NCBI GenBank assembly: GCA_031280335.1
Contig: JAITGZ010000110.1
Location: 1-6,154, forward strand
Direction of reading: 5' to 3'
Origin: Deltaproteobacteria bacterium
Lineage (GTDB): Bacteria; Desulfobacterota; Desulfovibrionia; Desulfovibrionales; Desulfovibrionaceae
DNA: 6,154 bases
The notes beneath the pieces were generated by a model, which was given only the letters and a program-made list of their open reading frames with translations, made no database searches and had not been told where the DNA came from. Below are positions 6,089-6,154 of this stretch, piece by piece (the first letter of the stretch is position 1; the number at the start of each line of letters is the position of its first letter). A program made the translations under genes and the position numbers.

Positions 6089-6154
6089 CAGCAGTCCGAC
6101 CGGCAAGGCAACCCGGCGGCGCCTTGAAGCGGGAAAGCGTTCCGCAAGAATGTA
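6079..6154 (+). CDS. Unrecognised reading frame open at the right edge
   Basis: ATG 6079 opens a frame that stays open to the window end (25 codons, starting MSIAAVRPARQPGGALKRES). No Shine-Dalgarno sequence precedes the ATG, and the start lies in the loop of the hairpin at 6066-6088. It bears no resemblance to the S10 protein start expected from usual gene order. With only 25 codons it may be chance, or the ATG may not be the real start. I do not recognise it. Confidence 0.12.
   Translation, partial: MSIAAVRPARQPGGALKRESVPQEC

Noticed and set aside
6106..6154. Possible rpsJ start or tRNA gene at the right edge
   Set aside because: No S10-like N-terminus in any frame, and no cloverleaf arms or TTCGA-type T-loop could be found.

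Overview
The window looks like a piece of a Desulfovibrio-type (Desulfovibrionales) chromosome. The assignment rests on the ribosomal protein and EF-G sequences (for example the S12 start MPTINQLIR and its end SKYGAKRPK), on a moderately GC-rich coding style, and on rpsL heading its own translation cluster with neither rpoC nor tuf beside it. No database search was possible, so the taxonomy is an inference.

Region 1 (1-2660, minus strand) is the N-terminal 886 codons of a large bacterial alpha-2-macroglobulin (A2M) family protein. It starts with a signal anchor and has a long periplasmic part. The gene runs off the left edge before the thioester and bait regions. The long plus-strand reading frames over it are antisense shadows.

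Region 2 (2661-3075) is a 415-base divergent intergenic region. From left to right it holds the A2M ribosome binding site and a likely minus-strand promoter (2764-2792). A cluster of tight GC-rich inverted repeats follows (2838-2918). It is overlapped by two unrecognised small reading frames (57 and 22 codons) that share an ATGA stop/start. An A/T-rich UP-like tract and a strong-looking promoter for the ribosomal operon (TTGACA, 17 bases, TAAAAG; 3007-3035) complete it.

Region 3 (3076-6032, plus strand) is the compact str operon rpsL-rpsG-fusA (S12, S7, EF-G). The gaps are 24 and 14 bases, each gene has its own Shine-Dalgarno sequence, and fusA starts with GTG. S12 and S7 belong to the small-subunit decoding and head regions, and EF-G drives translocation. 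Making them together keeps ribosome parts and the translocase in step.

Region 4 (6033-6154) is 122 bases after fusA. It shows no recognisable rpsJ start and no intrinsic terminator. It has small hairpins and a reading frame open to the right edge that I do not recognise.

Most of the window is ordinary housekeeping sequence. The parts worth a second look are the structured block and paired small frames between the two promoters, the marked change of codon preference inside fusA, and the unrecognised sequence after fusA.
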